Origin: Tipula vernalis
Lineage: Eukaryota > Arthropoda > Insecta > Diptera > Tipulidae
Length of the DNA stretch: 64,000 bases
NCBI GenBank assembly: GCA_958295665.1
Contig: OY282559.1
Coordinates: 260,840,245 to 260,904,244 of the forward strand
Direction of reading: 5' to 3'
The stretch's first letter is position 1. The number at the start of each line of letters is the position of its first letter. The position numbers and the translations under genes were made by a program. Of this stretch, positions 20,248-32,585 are shown piece by piece. The notes beneath the pieces were generated by a model. It was not told the origin of the DNA. It made no database searches and worked only from the letters and a program-made list of their open reading frames with translations.

Positions 20248-21926
20248 ATGGAGAGCAAACTACGGCTGCAGGCAGAAATTGCCGAAGAAATAACAACGTT
20301 GCAGAGAAATTATGGCAAAGATAGCTTATCCGCAAAACTAAGTCGTACTTGGAATCGCGGATAGCAAAGATAAAGGCTTTATACGTGAAGTATTTAGCAG
20401 GCGACGAAGAAATTCGTGCTGCAGAGCCACCGCTAGATTCAAGTCATCCATACCTCAAAAAGAGGAAAGAAGTTTCGGAGAATTACGAGATTCTGATAGC
20501 TGACATGCGCCAACGGTTAAACGCCGGACCTCCATTAACACCAACAATATCGACGGCGGATATTTCACAACTTCAGCAATTCGATATCAGCGGATATAAC
20601 GAGTTTGTGGTTACGCCACCCGATATCCCGGGTTTCGGTGCAAAAACCCATGCTCCGTCAAACAACAACGAGGGGGCAGAGCCGAAGCAAAGTGAAAGCG
20701 ATGAACCCCAACAACATTCATCGCTACATGGCAACGAGCGAGACACATCTGATGGACATGGCATCAGGCAGTTGCTAAAAAAACAGGACGTGCTAATGCG
20801 TCAATTGTACAAAAAAATCGGGTCAATTGATTACGCCTTAGAAATGGGAGAAGTTACAAAGGAATATGTGCAACTAAAGGTTCATCAGTTGCAAAAGGGA
20901 GTAGACCAAATTGATGAGCTGCACACTACTATCATGGTGGAGTCAGAGGAAGAACATCGGACAGATAATTATTTCATAAACAACTACCATGACACCTTGC
21001 AGGATAAAGTGGAAACAACAATTATTCGACTGCAGCAAGCTCAGATTGAGGCAAAAGAAGTTTCAACAGGTTGTACCAAGCTCCCAAAAGTGGAAATTCC
21101 CACTTTTTCCGGAGATTATGAGCAGTGGAGTTCATTCAACGACATTTTTACCGAAGTTATTCATAGGAATAAGAAAATTTCCGATACGGTGAAAATGACG
21201 TACCTAAAATCTCACGTTCAGAAGAGTGCGGCCCAGCTGATCCGTCACCTATCAACAACGGGTGAGAATTACAGAGCGGCCTGGGACTTGCTTCAGGCAA
21301 GATTTGAAAATCCAAGATTATTGGCGAGCAAGTATTTCAACACATTGTTGTCATTACCAACCATACAAGTAGCCACTGCCGGGGCAATTCGTAGCCATCA
21401 CGATACTGCAAAGGAGATGTTGCACAATATAGAACGACTACAAATGTCCATCCCATTTGAGTCATTTGTGGCATTTATATTGCTAAATAAGTTAGATCCC
21501 GATACCGCTAGGCTGTATGAAACAACATTAGCCAAACCTCGAGAAGTTCCAAACATAAAAGAATACTTCAATTTTATGGAGAGAAGATTCCAGTCTTTGG
21601 AAACCATGGGGAGCGCCAAACCAACAACGGTAAGAGCACCTCCACTGACCATGCCACCATTAAATAGAGTGGTTGCAGCGACGTCCATCAACAAATGTCT
21701 GGTCAAACCTTGCAGAGAAAATCACAGGCTGGATCAATGCAGCCAATTCAGGGAAATGTCGACACTGGATAGAGCAAGGTTGATAAATGAGTCCGGCCGC
21801 TGTGTTCGTTGCCTCTCCCAAGCTCATAAGAGAGGTGATTGTAGAGCGGCAGTATGTATTGTCTGCAAGGGGCAAGGCAACATCACACCCTTCTGCATTG
21901 CAACAACGCCGCTACAACGAGCATGA
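20248..21926 (+). pseudogene. gag: BEL/Pao Gag, frame broken
   Basis: The ATG at 20248 opens a frame (MESKLRLQAEIAEEITTLQ) that stops near 20360; the sequence continues in another frame (ESRIAKIKALYVKYLAGDEE) to 21926. The core matches DUF1759, typical of BEL/Pao Gag (FSGDYEQWSSFNDIFTEVI, near residue 250 of the longer frame). Two zinc knuckles follow (CRENHRLDQC and CVRCLSQAHKRGDCRAAVC). BEL elements normally have one long Gag-Pol frame, so both the break near 20340 and the second near 21870-21886 are inactivating changes. Confidence 0.85.
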
Positions 21927-23019
21927 GCACAGCTAAGACTTTCCTGGTCAACCAACAAGGACCTGTGCTATTACCAACTGCACTAATTAAAGCAACAACT
22001 AGCAATGGGCAGATCATCTTGTTAAGGGCCTTGATAGATTCTGGATCTCAACCCACTTTAATATCATCAAAGGCTGCCAACCTATTGAATATTAGAAGAC
22101 AAAAAACCCACGTCAACATTTCGGGTATAGGCGGAAATAATGCTGGCATATGTCGGCAGACTATCAACGTCGAGATAGCACCAAGATTCTTTGGAGGTTT
22201 TCGTTTGAATATCGATGCCTTAATATTTGATAAACTGGCGCAACAGCTTCCTGAGACTAACATCAATGTCGACAAATGGAAGCATCTCCACAACATACAG
22301 TTAGCGGATCCACAATACAATATGTCACAACCCATTGACCTGGTAATTGGTGCGGACTTAACCAACGATATCCTGAAGGGAGAACGCCATGAACCCATGG
22401 CTCAACGTACGGAATTTGGGTGGACCATTATTGGCAACTTAGGAGCCCTTGCAGACCAAACAATAACAAGCATGGTGACTACCAAGACGATTGAGGAACA
22501 ACTAAAATTATTCATCGAAAACGACAATATTCCAGAGGAAAGGAGCCGCACTGAGGAAGAAATCAAGATTGAGTCACATTTTGAGTCAACTGTAGAGCAC
22601 TGCCCCGATGGAAGATACATGGTGAGGATTCCATTTAAGACAAATAATATCAACTTGGGGGAGTCAAGACGAACAGCGGTAGCCAGATTATTACAGCTCG
22701 AAAGAAAGTTCGACAAGGATGCATCTTTCAAGCAGAATTATCATCAGTTCATGCAAGAATACATTGACCTAAAACATATGAAGATAATCAACACAGAGTC
22801 TGAACGCTTGAAAGCGAGTGAAAGCTATTATATACCACATCATGGCATTATAAAGCAAGATAGTACAACTACCAAACTCCGGGTCGTTTTCGACGCTTCT
22901 GCAAAAACAACTACGGGAGTGTCACTAAATGATTTAATGATGACTGGCCCAAAATTGCAAGAGGACTTAGTTGACATTCTCCTCCGGTGGCGTAGACACA
23001 AATTCGTCATAACCGCTCT
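21866..23019 (+). pseudogene. pol: BEL/Pao Pol fragment: protease and N-terminal RT
   Basis: It continues Gag in a shifted frame (HHTLLHCNNAATT onward). The aspartic protease motif is ALIDSGSQPTLIS near 22027, followed by the BEL-type protease region (VIGADLTNDIL). The start of RT is KLRVVFDASAKTTTGVSLND, near 22878. The last BEL residues are RWRRHKFVITA; beyond that the reading frame enters foreign DNA. The RT catalytic motif, RNase H and integrase are missing. Confidence 0.87.
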
Positions 23020-26000
23020 GCATCTTGTAGACTTCTGGCCATTTTGAAAAGGCGTCGATGATGACAAAATGCCAGAAGCTGTTGATTGGACCAGCGAAGT
23101 CGACGTGCAATCGCGACCACGGCGCTTCTGGAATCGGCCACGACTGCAGTTTAGCTTTGATCGGTGAAAACGCATTCGTTGCGCAATTCACACAGGTTCG
23201 AACTGTTTTTTCGATGTCGTTGTCGAGCGATGGCCAGGAGACTTTCTATCGAGCTAATAGCTTCATGCGCTCAATGCCAGGATGACCTTGATGCAGTTCT
23301 TTCAGTATTTCGCTGCGGTAGTGCTTCGGAATTATGATGCGATCACCGAAAAAAATGCAACCGTTGATGACTGTGAGCGAATCTCGTCTTGCGAAGTAGT
23401 CTGCAGCCTCAACGTCAGGAATTTGCTCTCGTTTGCGTGGCCAACCCTTCTCAATGCAACTTGTCATCCTTCAGCGTCTCGTATCGACTTGTTTCGTACT
23501 GATTCGAAGGTTACTGGCAGCTTCTTGGCGGTGTCGATAGCGAAGCAATCCTAGTGAGTCTTCTGTAATGATCTTTCCAATGACGACGTCTTCGTCAGGC
23601 TTCTCGTGTTGACTAATGAGTCGAGAGATGAAATCTACGTATGCGAAGCTGTTCGTGTCGACGTATTTGATTTCGAAGTCGTATGCGAGCAATATCAACG
23701 CGTAGCGTTGAAGGCGGCTTGCCGTGTGTACCGGAATTCCCTTCTTATTCCCTAATATTGCGAGCAAGGGTTTATGGTCAGTCTGGAGCTCGAATTTTCG
23801 ACCATAAATGTAGCGGTGAAACTTCTGAAGGGCGAATGTGAGCGCCAGAGCTTCTCGTTGAATTTGCGGGTAGTTTTTTTCTGCTGCTGTGAATGAGCGT
23901 GCGGCATGCATTACTGAGCGCAACGATTTACCGGGCATCTCATGCATTAGACTTGCTCCCATTCCATAGCTTGAAGCGTCAGCGGCAACGATCAACTTCT
24001 TAGTTGGGTCGTAGTGAGTAAGTCCGAGGTCAGATGCCAGAATTGTCTTGAGCTCGTCGAAAGATTCTTGATGTTTTGTTTCCCATGCAAACGTGATATC
24101 ATCTTGAAGAAGCTCTTCTAATCGGCCGCGATGTTTCTTTATACCAGGAATGAATTTTCCGTACCAAGTGACTGCTCCTAGAAATGCCTGAAGTTGCTTG
24201 GCATCTGTTGGAGGCGGAATGTTCTGAAGCGTCTTGATCTTTTCTGGGCTCGGTTTAATGCCGTTAGTGTCGAGTATGTGGCCAAGAAATTCGAGTTCTT
24301 TCTGACGGAACCAACACTTGTCGATTTTGAGGTGGAAGCCGTTCTACTGAATGCGGCTTAAAACTTCGTACAGATTCTTGTCTTGGTTGTTTTGATCTGT
24401 TCCTCCCACAATGAAGTCGTCGATGAACGGAAGGCGCCCTTTGCTCCGCTCATCATGCTGCTCACAAGTCTTTGGAAGATTCCCGGTGCTGGCTTTACTC
24501 CTGGCTGCAACCGATTGACTTTGAAAAGTCCGCAGTGAGTGTTGATGGTCATCAGCTTCTTTGAGTCGTCGTCGAGCTCGACTTGAAGGAACGCGTCTGA
24601 GAGGTCGATTTTGCTAAAGAGTTTGAATGGCGATAGCTGAGCAAAAATCTCGTCAGGCGTTGGCAGTGGAAATTGTTCCGGTTCAATCGAATCATTTAAG
24701 CCAGTTAAGTAGTCGGCGCAGATTCTAACCCGTCCATCCTTCTTCTTGACAGCGACGATTGGTGCGGCGTATCCTGAGTGCTAATCACATTTAAGAGCTG
24801 CAACCGTTTGATTTCGTTCTCGATAGGCTCCATAGTGGCAAACGGAACTGGACGGCTGTTGCGGAAAATTGGTTTTGCACTTGGTTTGAGCGTCAGCGAT
24901 GCCTTTTGGGTGCAAAGGCCGAGCGAATCGCTGAAAAGGGCTGGAAATTTGATCCTCAACTCGCTTGAAAACTGCTGTGAAGCGTCGAGTCGGACGTTGT
25001 TGCAGACGCTGGCGATGGGAATATTCCATAGGTCGAGAGCTTCCATCCAGTCGCTGCCGAGGACGTTCAAGCTTGAATTTGCGACATAGCATGGGCCGAT
25101 TTCTTCTCGTCCGTGGGCTTCAATCGTGCGGTGAATTTTCCGAGCATCGACACCTTATCGCCTGAAGCGCTGATTGCTTGCTCTTCGCATGGCGGCAACG
25201 GCGGTTCACCAATCTTTTTCCAATTTTTCTCGGATATAATTGTCCAGTCGGAGCCAGAATCCAGTTGCAGGCGAAGCTTGTGATCATCGATGGCTGGTTC
25301 AACAAACTTGCGGGTAGAGATCGATGCTGTTGTGACTGCCAGACTTTGACGACGTTCTGATCTGTGGCTAGGTCTGCTTGGTCTGGATCGGAATCTGCGC
25401 AGGAATTCGGTCGCCGAGGTACAATGGCCAGCTTTGTGACCCTTTACCTTGCAAGTATCGCAGATTTTGTTCTTGTACGGGCAATCCTTATGCCAGTGGC
25501 AGTCACCGCAGAAGTAGCAGTTGTTAGGAGGCGTGTCCAATTTTTCTGTTGATTTGTGTGTGGATTTCTGCCGACCTTGCTGTTGCTGTCCTTCTTTCTT
25601 TCTGAACATCTGCATCACTTCGCTTCTCAGTGCTGAGTTGGAGTGTTAGACCATCAATTTCTCGTCTTTGAGACAAGACAACCGCTTTGCTAGCTCGCAG
25701 ACACCGTTCAGCTTCAACCTGATCACTGTGTCTGGATTGGCTGCTGCTGCACGGGTTATTTCGACTTCCTCGAGCTTTATAAGAAGTTTTTCGAGAACGA
25801 GTGAGTCTTCAGCTCCCGTGAGCGCTTTGACGAACATGAGAACCTTAAAATCGTCGGCTGTGCACGTGGCAATCTCGGATTTTTCGCACTTCCTGTTGAC
25901 TTGGCTTGCGAAATCGTCCCAATTTTCTCCTGAACCCTTAGCGATGCTCAAACACTTATAGCGGAATGTGAAGACCGATTCTTTTCGTCCGAAAATCTTT

Positions 26001-26340
26001 TTCAGCTCCTCGACTGCTCTCTCGAAAGTTATGGTTTGTATGGTCTCTGGCAGGATGCGGTCAGCGAAACGTCGTTACTCCGAGGTTGACAACTTCTCAG
26101 TGAGCAAACTCACTCGCTGGCGGACCGTCAATGTCTGTGCTTCCTCTGTGAAGATGTGCTCGTTTCGAGCGTACCAGCGGTCGAACGTTTCACCGTCCTC
26201 CGGGCAGTAGCCGAATTTTTCCATTCGATCGGACAGGTGCTTATATATTTGTGCCGCTGCTGGTCGGTGAACTGCATCCGCTGAATTTGCTGGCGTTTGA
26301 TGAGTTCTTCCATGATGCCGAGGTTATACTCACTTGTCAA
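23020..26340 (-). pseudogene. Gypsy C Gag-Pol remnant
   Basis: Pieces in order on the minus strand. A Gag start lies at 26340-26128. A Gag core (SGENWDDFASQVNRKCEKS) lies at 25951-25646. CCHC knuckles (CYFCGDCHWHKDCPYKNKIC, CDTCKVKGHKAGHC) and the protease active site LDSGSDWT lie at 25618-25067. RT pieces lie at 25092-24358 (HCGLFKVNRLQPGVKPAPGIFQR). RNase H (AADASSYGMGASLMHEMP) lies at 23995-23471. An integrase finger and core start (HVDFAGPINSFWHFVIIDAF) lie at 23467-23020. Each step changes frame or meets a stop. This is a dead copy, older than A and B. Confidence 0.85.
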
Positions 26341-26391
26341 AAAAAAAATTCAAATTTTCACTTTTTCCCGAAAGTAATATGCGTAAAATTC

Positions 26392-26409
26392 GCTTTATCC
26401 TCGTCGCCA
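26392..26409 (-). promoter_or_regulatory. Primer binding site, gypsy C
   Basis: The minus strand reads TGGCGACGAGGATAAAGC one base after the LTR end. It begins TGGCGACG, like many gypsy primer sites. Confidence 0.65.
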
Positions 26410-26410
26410 C

Positions 26411-26602
26411 TGTTGTGATCCTGGAGATGGTTCTATTCGGATAAATGATACACCAAGGATTACTGACAGTATATACTTTATTTTTAGTTTGTGTGTAGCT
26501 TGTCGTGGTGAAAATCCTTCTGCTGTTTTTCCATATGACATCGGCCAGGCGGGGTATATCCCGGCTTGCTAGGATAAGGTCGTTCAGACTGTCATCGTAA
26601 CA
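26411..26602 (-). repeat. 5' LTR of gypsy C, 192 bp
   Basis: Bounded by TGTTGTGATC and CATCGTAACA on the plus strand (TG...CA), next to the primer site. No second copy is present in the window. Confidence 0.75.
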
Positions 26603-26605
26603 TTA

Positions 26606-27527
26606 AAGTACTTTTCACACCAGGCGCCTCGGCTTTGAGCTTCAAAAATAAAAATTCTTTATTTCATTTTTGAATCATGTAAATTAGTTTTATTTTATTG
26701 ACAACGTTTAATTTTATATAAATAAATTCAATTTGTTGAAAAATAATTTAGTTTTAATTGATACTTTTAAAAAGATCAAAGTATATTGCAATGAAGTTAT
26801 CTATAAAGCCAAGGTAAAGCGTTCCATACTCGACTGCGAGATTTTAAAGTAGTACAAAGCGAGGTGCTTTGTCAACATAACCTACAAATCATATTTTTTG
26901 CACAATTGTTTCATACTTACCAAAAAATCTAGCTCATATGTACGTTGCAAAATTAGTATATCTCAGTTCTTGCTATAATTCACATGTAAAATAGACCTAA
27001 ATAAAATATTTGTTAGCAACCGAATGTTCAAAGCCAATGCCACCGGTATGAAAGGGTCTCAGCTTCGCATTTGTGGTAACTAAATATTTCGAGGCGAGGC
27101 GCCTGGTATGAAAAGTACTTAAGGATCCTCAATTTTTATTATTTCAAATCAAAACCAGTAAACCAAAGAATACATAACCCAACTTTCTCTTACCTTCGGC
27201 AAATCAAGGTCAAAAAAATGAGTCCAAATTTTTCCATACAAAAACAGCGTTATGTCTCTTCTGGTTGTATTTTGTGGTACTACTTTAAAATGTCGCAGTC
27301 GAGTGTGGAACGCATTGCATTGGCTTTGTAGATAACTTCATATTGTAATATATTTTGTTTTTTTTAAATTATCACATAAAAATAAATTATTTTTCAAGAA
27401 ATTGAATTTATTACAATAAAATTAAACGGTATCAATCGAATAAAACTAATTTACATAATTAAAAAACGAAATAAAAATTTTTTATTTACGAAGCTCAAAG
27501 CCGAGGCGCCTGGTATGAAAAGTACTT
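26606..27527. mobile_element. Inverted-repeat element, about 920 bp, TIR AAGTACTTTTCA
   Basis: The ends AAGTACTTTTCAyACCAGGC continue through GCCTCGGCTTTGAGCTTC on both arms. The inner arms also mirror (ACTCGACTGCGA / TCGCAGTCGAGT). A third copy of the terminal sequence sits at about 27084-27121, so two units may be fused. No coding frame was seen. Confidence 0.75.
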
Positions 27528-27640
27528 AATTATATGAAAAATGTTGTTTGGGGTTTTACAACAAAACATTTTCAAATTTAGATTTTTTTTTACAATGATC
27601 TTTCTCAAATGCCCATTTCAAGCTGCGTACATACTATACT

Positions 27641-28211
27641 TTTCTGGTGAAAAAATGTACACCACGAAGTTAGCTGTATGAGTTGAATTATTTCCAACTA
27701 GAACAAAAAGTTCATCAGTGGCCCTATTCTAGCTATTCCCTGGGAATTGGGAAAAATTTTGCTATATTTCCAAACTTCAATAATTCCCAATTTTTTATTA
27801 CCTATTCTGGCGTAATTGGGAATTATCCAATGGGAAAAACACTATTTCAAATTCTGCACCCGCCATTTAAAAATTTTATTTTCTACATATAAAATAAAAA
27901 CTTTACCGATACTACGTTGTGAATAAAATAATAACAAACCAACCAGTTTCTTCTAATTCCCAAAAAAAAAAAAATTGGGAAAAATAAACGTCAAAACTTA
28001 CATAAAATGGAAATATTTTTTCCCTACATTAAAAATTCCCAACCGCCAGAATACACTTTTGGTAAAAATAATTCCAAACTTCTAGAATACTGTCAAAATA
28101 GTTCAATTCCCAATTCCCAGGGAATAGCCAGAATAGGGCCACAGGGTAACCAATTTTAATTAAAAATTTTACTATTTTACTAACTTCGTGGTGTACACTA
28201 TTTCACCAGAA
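27641..28211. mobile_element. MITE with TIR TTTCTGGTGAAA
   Basis: TTTCTGGTGAAAAAATGTAC and CACCACGAAGTTAG on the left are mirrored by CTAACTTCGTGGTGTACACT and ATTTCACCAGAA on the right. It contains the 423-bp MITE at 27719-28141. Confidence 0.75.
27719..28141. mobile_element. MITE, 423 bp, TIR TGGCCCTATTCT, CAG target duplication
   Basis: TGGCCCTATTCTAGCTATTC on the left is mirrored on the right, then CCTGGGAATTGGGAA. CAG flanks it at 27716-27718 and 28142-28144. Confidence 0.85.
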
Positions 28212-28414
28212 TTGGAGCATGTACCTTAAATGTAAATTTCAGCTAAAATTAGAAATTTCCAAGAATTTACTATTAAAACAACAACAGTAAAAATAAATGG
28301 CATTCATCGCTTCAAAAAATACAAACTTTGCTAGTTTGACGCCGTGCTATGTGTTCGCTCTTATGGAACTACATACATGTATTCTAATTTAGCGCCACTG
28401 TTCGCTCCGTCAAT

Positions 28415-28867
28415 GAGTACGTTTATGCTTAGGGTTCAACCTGGTTTGAACCTAGGTTAACTTTTACTATAAACGGAGTCGAGTAATCTTGTAGTTAACT
28501 CGACTCGACCTAAAAAATTTCTATTTCTCTTAACTCTAAAAACAGCCACTATAAACGGAGTCGAGTCGAAAAATAAAAACAACAAAAAAATAGTAATAAA
28601 AAGACACCATTTTGATTTCTTAATTCGTGTGCGAATCTTCGATTTTTGTGTGGCAATAAAACTTTGTTATTTTATTTTTATAAAATTCAGAAAATAATAC
28701 AAGAAAAACATATAAACATACGATAGTAAATGATTTTTTTTTTGACGTTTGTGACTCGGTTTCAACCTAGTTTCGACTCGACTACGATTTGACTCTGCAG
28801 TATAAACGCTAAAAAAGATAACTACAAGATGATCCAAGATGACTCGACTCTGAGCATAAACGTATTC
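28415..28867. mobile_element. MITE, TIR GAGTACGTTTATGCT, copy 1
   Basis: It begins GAGTACGTTTATGCTTAGGG and ends GAGCATAAACGTATTC. The interior (GGTTCAACCTGGTTTGAACC, GACTCGACTACGATTTGACT) matches copy 2 at 45935-46671. Confidence 0.8.
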
Positions 28868-28869
28868 AA

Positions 28870-28965
28870 TATGTTTCCAAAAATTTTGTCCGAGCGACGA
28901 ATGACAGCTGCTGTCACTTGGTTTTCGCTCAGAATCGGTTTTTTGTGTCGGCAAGAAAACCACTT
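28870..28965. repeat. Remnant related to the 32586/56007 MITE family
   Basis: GAGCGACGAATGACAGCTGC followed by TGTCACTTGG matches one end of that family. The other end is missing. Confidence 0.5.
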
Positions 28966-29003
28966 AATTAAAATACACATAAAAAAAATACTCATGGGAC
29001 TCA

Positions 29004-30907
29004 ATGACTTTCTCCACATTAAAACAACGAATATTTATTGTAAAAATGTTTTATTTGTCAGGAAGGTCAACAGAAAATGTGCAAAAAGAGTTCATGAGGG
29101 AATTTCATGAATTCCAAACCTTACCAAGTGCTAACATTATAATTGAATTAGTTAATTTATTCGAGGAATACGGAAACGTTATAGAAGTTGACGCTAAGTG
29201 TAAAAGTGAACTATCAAATAATTTGGTAAATCTATTAAACTATAAATTAATTAAATATTATTTTTTTAGAACCTATAATTTTTATTTCAAGTCAATCATA
29301 AATAAACAAGTTTGACGTTTAATAACAACAAACCATATTTGTGTTGTACGTGTTACCGAGCGGACCAAACAAAAAGTGGATAAATTAAGTCGCATTAAGT
29401 GGTTCCGGGTACTGCGTAATTCCGTATAAGGCCCATAATTTCGTACACAGCGAAGGAATCACCTTTTTTGCGACTTATAAAAAACACGTTTGTAAAAAAG
29501 GCTCAGGATCTGCTCAATATTAATTGATGCGATCCATAATTCATCGTACACTAACGATATGAGCCTACGCCATTTTACAACGTGAACACGTGTATAACCA
29601 CGACATAAATATAATAAATATAACAAAAAACAAATAACTATAACATACATTAATTAATACATTTCATAATAGCAATTGTTAAATTTTTAGTAATTTAAAT
29701 TTAATTAATTAGCGCATAATATAACAAAATTCAATTAATTTAACCGTTAACATTCCATAGCTACAGCCCTTCGGAGAAGAAGAAGCTGATAGTTAGAATT
29801 GGAAACAAACAGTAGGTCCTATGGATGGTGACGTCTGACCACAACAAATAGAGAATCAAAAAAAAAAAAAAAAAAAAAAAAACAACAAACCAACATTGTT
29901 TTTTATTTCAGAATGAGCAAGATAAATCTGAAATACCGGTTAATATTGATATTAAAATACCGTTTGAAAATGAACTTATAAGCCAAGAAACACGAACGAT
30001 TATTGAAAAGTTAAACGAGACTGGTAGTAGCGAAATCGAAGAGGAAAGCGGCGGTTCCGGACAATATCAACATTTACAGAACATTACTAGCGCTGAAGAA
30101 CACGAAATTCTTCAATTTAATAAAAAAATTACAAAAGATTCTAAAGTAAAGCTTTCGTTAAAGTGCGAAGTATGTGATAAAATGTTTAATCGTCATGCTC
30201 GCTACGATCGGCACATGAATGTCCATAAAAACACATGCCCAATATGTCGTAAACGAGTGCGTGACATCGAAGTTCATATGCGACGACATACGGGTGAAAA
30301 GTCCTTTCAGTGTTCACAGTGTGGCAAACAATTTCATCGATATGATCGTTTACGTTGCCACATGGTATCGCATTCCGAAGAAAGACCATTCTCTTGTGAA
30401 ACATGTAGTAAATCTTTTAAAACGCGCAAACATTTGCAAGAACATACAAAGACACATTTGTCTATAGAAGATAGACCTATTTTCTGTAAAGTGTGCGGAA
30501 AACGGTTTTTATATAATGTTGATTTGAAAAAGCACAATAGAATACATACGGGTGAAAAACCATCCCTGTGTATAGTATGCGGTAAACATTTTGCTTCAAA
30601 TGATATTTTAAAGATACACAAGAGGATTCATACAGGTGAGAAACCATACCAATGTCCATACTGCGATCGACAATTCAGCTGGTGCGGTTCCTTTCACTCT
30701 CACAAACGCATTCATACTGGTGAAAAACCTTTCAAATGTAGCTTTTGTGAAAAGACATTTTACGACTCGGGTTCTTGTCGTACTCACGAACATGTGCATA
30801 TCGCCGATTATCCATATAAATGTTTACAATGCGTTAAAGCTTACAATCATTTAAGTAGCCTTAAATCTCACATAAAATACACGCATCGAGAAGCACAGAG
30901 TTCTTAA
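29004..30907 (+). CDS. DUF4817 helix-turn-helix plus nine-finger C2H2 protein, two exons
   Basis: Exon 1 is 29004-29225 and exon 2 is 29912-30907; the intron (29226-29911) begins GTAAAT and ends TTTATTTCAG. Both joins are in phase 0, giving about 405 residues. Exon 1 (MTFSTLKQRIFIVKMFY...LVNLFEEYGNV) resembles DUF4817, a transposase-type helix-turn-helix. Exon 2 has an acidic linker, then nine C2H2-type fingers from CEVCDKMFNRHARYDRH to CLQCVKAYNHLSSLKSH, many joined by TGEKP-like linkers; the second (CPICRKRVRDIEVHMRRH) is short. A DNA-binding nuclear regulator is likely, but its targets are unknown. The gene at 41992-43143 has the same layout, including the intron position. A run of about 24 A lies in the intron at about 29858-29881. 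Confidence 0.85.
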
Positions 30908-31261
30908 TTTTAAACCACTCGATAGTACGATAAAAAGGGGTCTCAAAAAACGACCTAAGTTCCAATAATAGTACATAGTTCGTTTTTTTCGTCTCGCATT
31001 TAATAACTTTTTAAATAAGGCATAAAACGATTTTCCGAGGATGCCACACTAAACTATGATATTTAATTATTATATTAGACAAAAAAAAATAAATTTTTAT
31101 CAAGATTTGGCCTATTTGCAATCAATTTTATTTACCTAGTTTCTTAAATTTTTATCTTTCATTTTAAAATTTTTTTATAACATAAAAAAATAACATAAAA
31201 TTACAAATTGGCAGAATCGGGCCCAATATTCCATTCCTTTCTTCGGAATGAATAAAAAAAA
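30908..31261. other. Intergenic AT-rich stretch
   Basis: 3' flank of the zinc-finger gene. AATAAA lies near 31089; nothing else was recognised. Confidence 0.5.
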
Positions 31262-31527
31262 CACTCTTACATTTCTGTTACGAGTGTAGGACGATGTGAA
31301 ACCAGCGTAACAATTAAGGGTAATGTTGATGGGAGGAAGTGTATCATTATGCTGGATACCGGAGCAACCCATACAATTGTCCGGAAAGACTTAATCGCAG
31401 GAGCTGTGCAGCTGGCTGATGGGTTGAAATTAAGAATGGCAAATGGAGAGAGTGCAATGATAAAAGGGAAAAAGATCGTGAACATAAGGATCGGCGAAAC
31501 TCTTTTCCCACACGAAGTTCTAGACAT
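31262..31527 (+). pseudogene. Gypsy D protease fragment, 5' part
   Basis: The translation IIMLDTGATHTIVRKDLIAG to TLFPHEVL matches the protease of elements A and B at about 1765-2012. It stops exactly where the fragment at 39683 takes up the alignment (VADIVDEVILGTDFM), so the two were one element before about 8.15 kb was inserted. Confidence 0.85.
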
Positions 31528-31540
31528 AAATTTTGGTTGT

Positions 31541-32585
31541 CTCATCAGTCGGTGAGGCGAGAATTACCGGATCGTAATGGTATTAGTTATTGTGTGTTTG
31601 TTCGAACGCTCTTTTATTATTCATGCTCTTTTTAGTTTATCGTATAGTTATTTTGCGTTCTTCGTTGAGATTAGGGTTTACGAATGAAATTTTTAAAGGG
31701 ACGCGAAGATGATGTTTGAAAAAAAAAAATCAATCGACTAAAATGCAAAATTGTGTATTAAAATTTTATTAATTTCAATTAAAATTGTGTATAACCTGCA
31801 ATTCGATATATTTAATTTCAAATTATATTTATATTTATAAACAAAAATTTTCTTTTAAATTGATAATAAAGACGATGTTAAATAATGCATTTGAAAATCC
31901 CATATGATTTTGTTTACGTTCCATATGGCATTGGGAGAATGTATAAAATGCATGTAGTAGTTAGCAAGATAAACAGAAAATAAAGGAATAAGAAAATAGA
32001 TTTTTAAAAATATAATTATAGATGTTTTTGAAATAGGTACATATGTACAGTTCAAAATATTATATTTTGTTGGTAAACAAGAACAATTACATTTAAAAAT
32101 TCAAATATTTTACGTTATGTACTTATAATTTTTCTACCTTTTTTTATCTTGGATATTAGCTATATTAAAAAATAAAACAACATTATTAATTTCAAATACA
32201 GCTTGTTAAAACAAATTGCGATTATACTCGATTTGTTTAAATTTATCAAATTTTCAACAGAATTTTTTGATGGCTTTAATATTAAAATGAATTAAATCAA
32301 TCAAATATTGTGAAAGTACAGTTTACAATATGTATTTTGAATGTATTTGAGTGTAAGTATTTTTAGTAACCTTTACATAATGTAAACTGTACTTACACAA
32401 TATTTGATTGATTTAATTAAGTTTTTAATAAAAAATTAATCTGCTTTTGCAGCACGAAACCTAAAAAATTAATAAACTTTAAGTTAAAACTAAAGAAATA
32501 CATTTTTTTATTATACAATAATAGAACTTTACTAAAAGTAGAATATTCAAAAAAATACTTACAACGAACAACACAGTATTGTTAA
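31541..32585. other. AT-rich stretch without recognised genes
   Basis: Left part of the composite insert. The only structure seen is the strong hairpin at 32290-32418. Confidence 0.5.
32290..32418. repeat. Long hairpin, arms about 36 bp
   Basis: AATTAAATCAATCAAATATT...GTACAGTTTA is mirrored by TAAACTGTACTTACACAATA...TTTAATT, with a loop of about 55 bp. It looks like a very small foldback element. Confidence 0.7.

Larger units (their letters stand above)
19740..23019 (+). mobile_element. Defective BEL/Pao LTR retrotransposon, 3' half missing
   Basis: The promoter-like leader, Gag, protease and the start of RT are present. The frame is broken at least twice, near 20340 and near 21880. Similarity stops inside the RT at about 23019, where a gypsy integrase on the opposite strand begins. 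No 3' LTR was found in the window. Confidence 0.85.
23020..26602 (-). mobile_element. Third Ty3/gypsy family (C), defective, 3' part missing
   Basis: On the minus strand: 5' LTR (26411-26602), primer site, Gag, protease, RT, RNase H, and integrase up to the junction with the BEL element at 23019. The coding frame is broken many times. The proteins (RLQRYALILLAYDFEIKYV, protease LQLDSGSDWTIIS) are unlike those of elements A and B, so this is another lineage. The C-terminal integrase and 3' LTR are gone. Confidence 0.85.
27583..28424. mobile_element. Broken copy of the CCCCAAACACAT MITE family, with nested inserts
   Basis: TCTTTCTCAAATGCCCATTT on the left and GCTAGTTTGACGCC...TTCGCTCCGTCAA on the right match the copies at 45051-45341 and 60976-63790. 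It is split by the elements at 27641-28211, and its right end is cut by the MITE at 28415. Confidence 0.7.
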
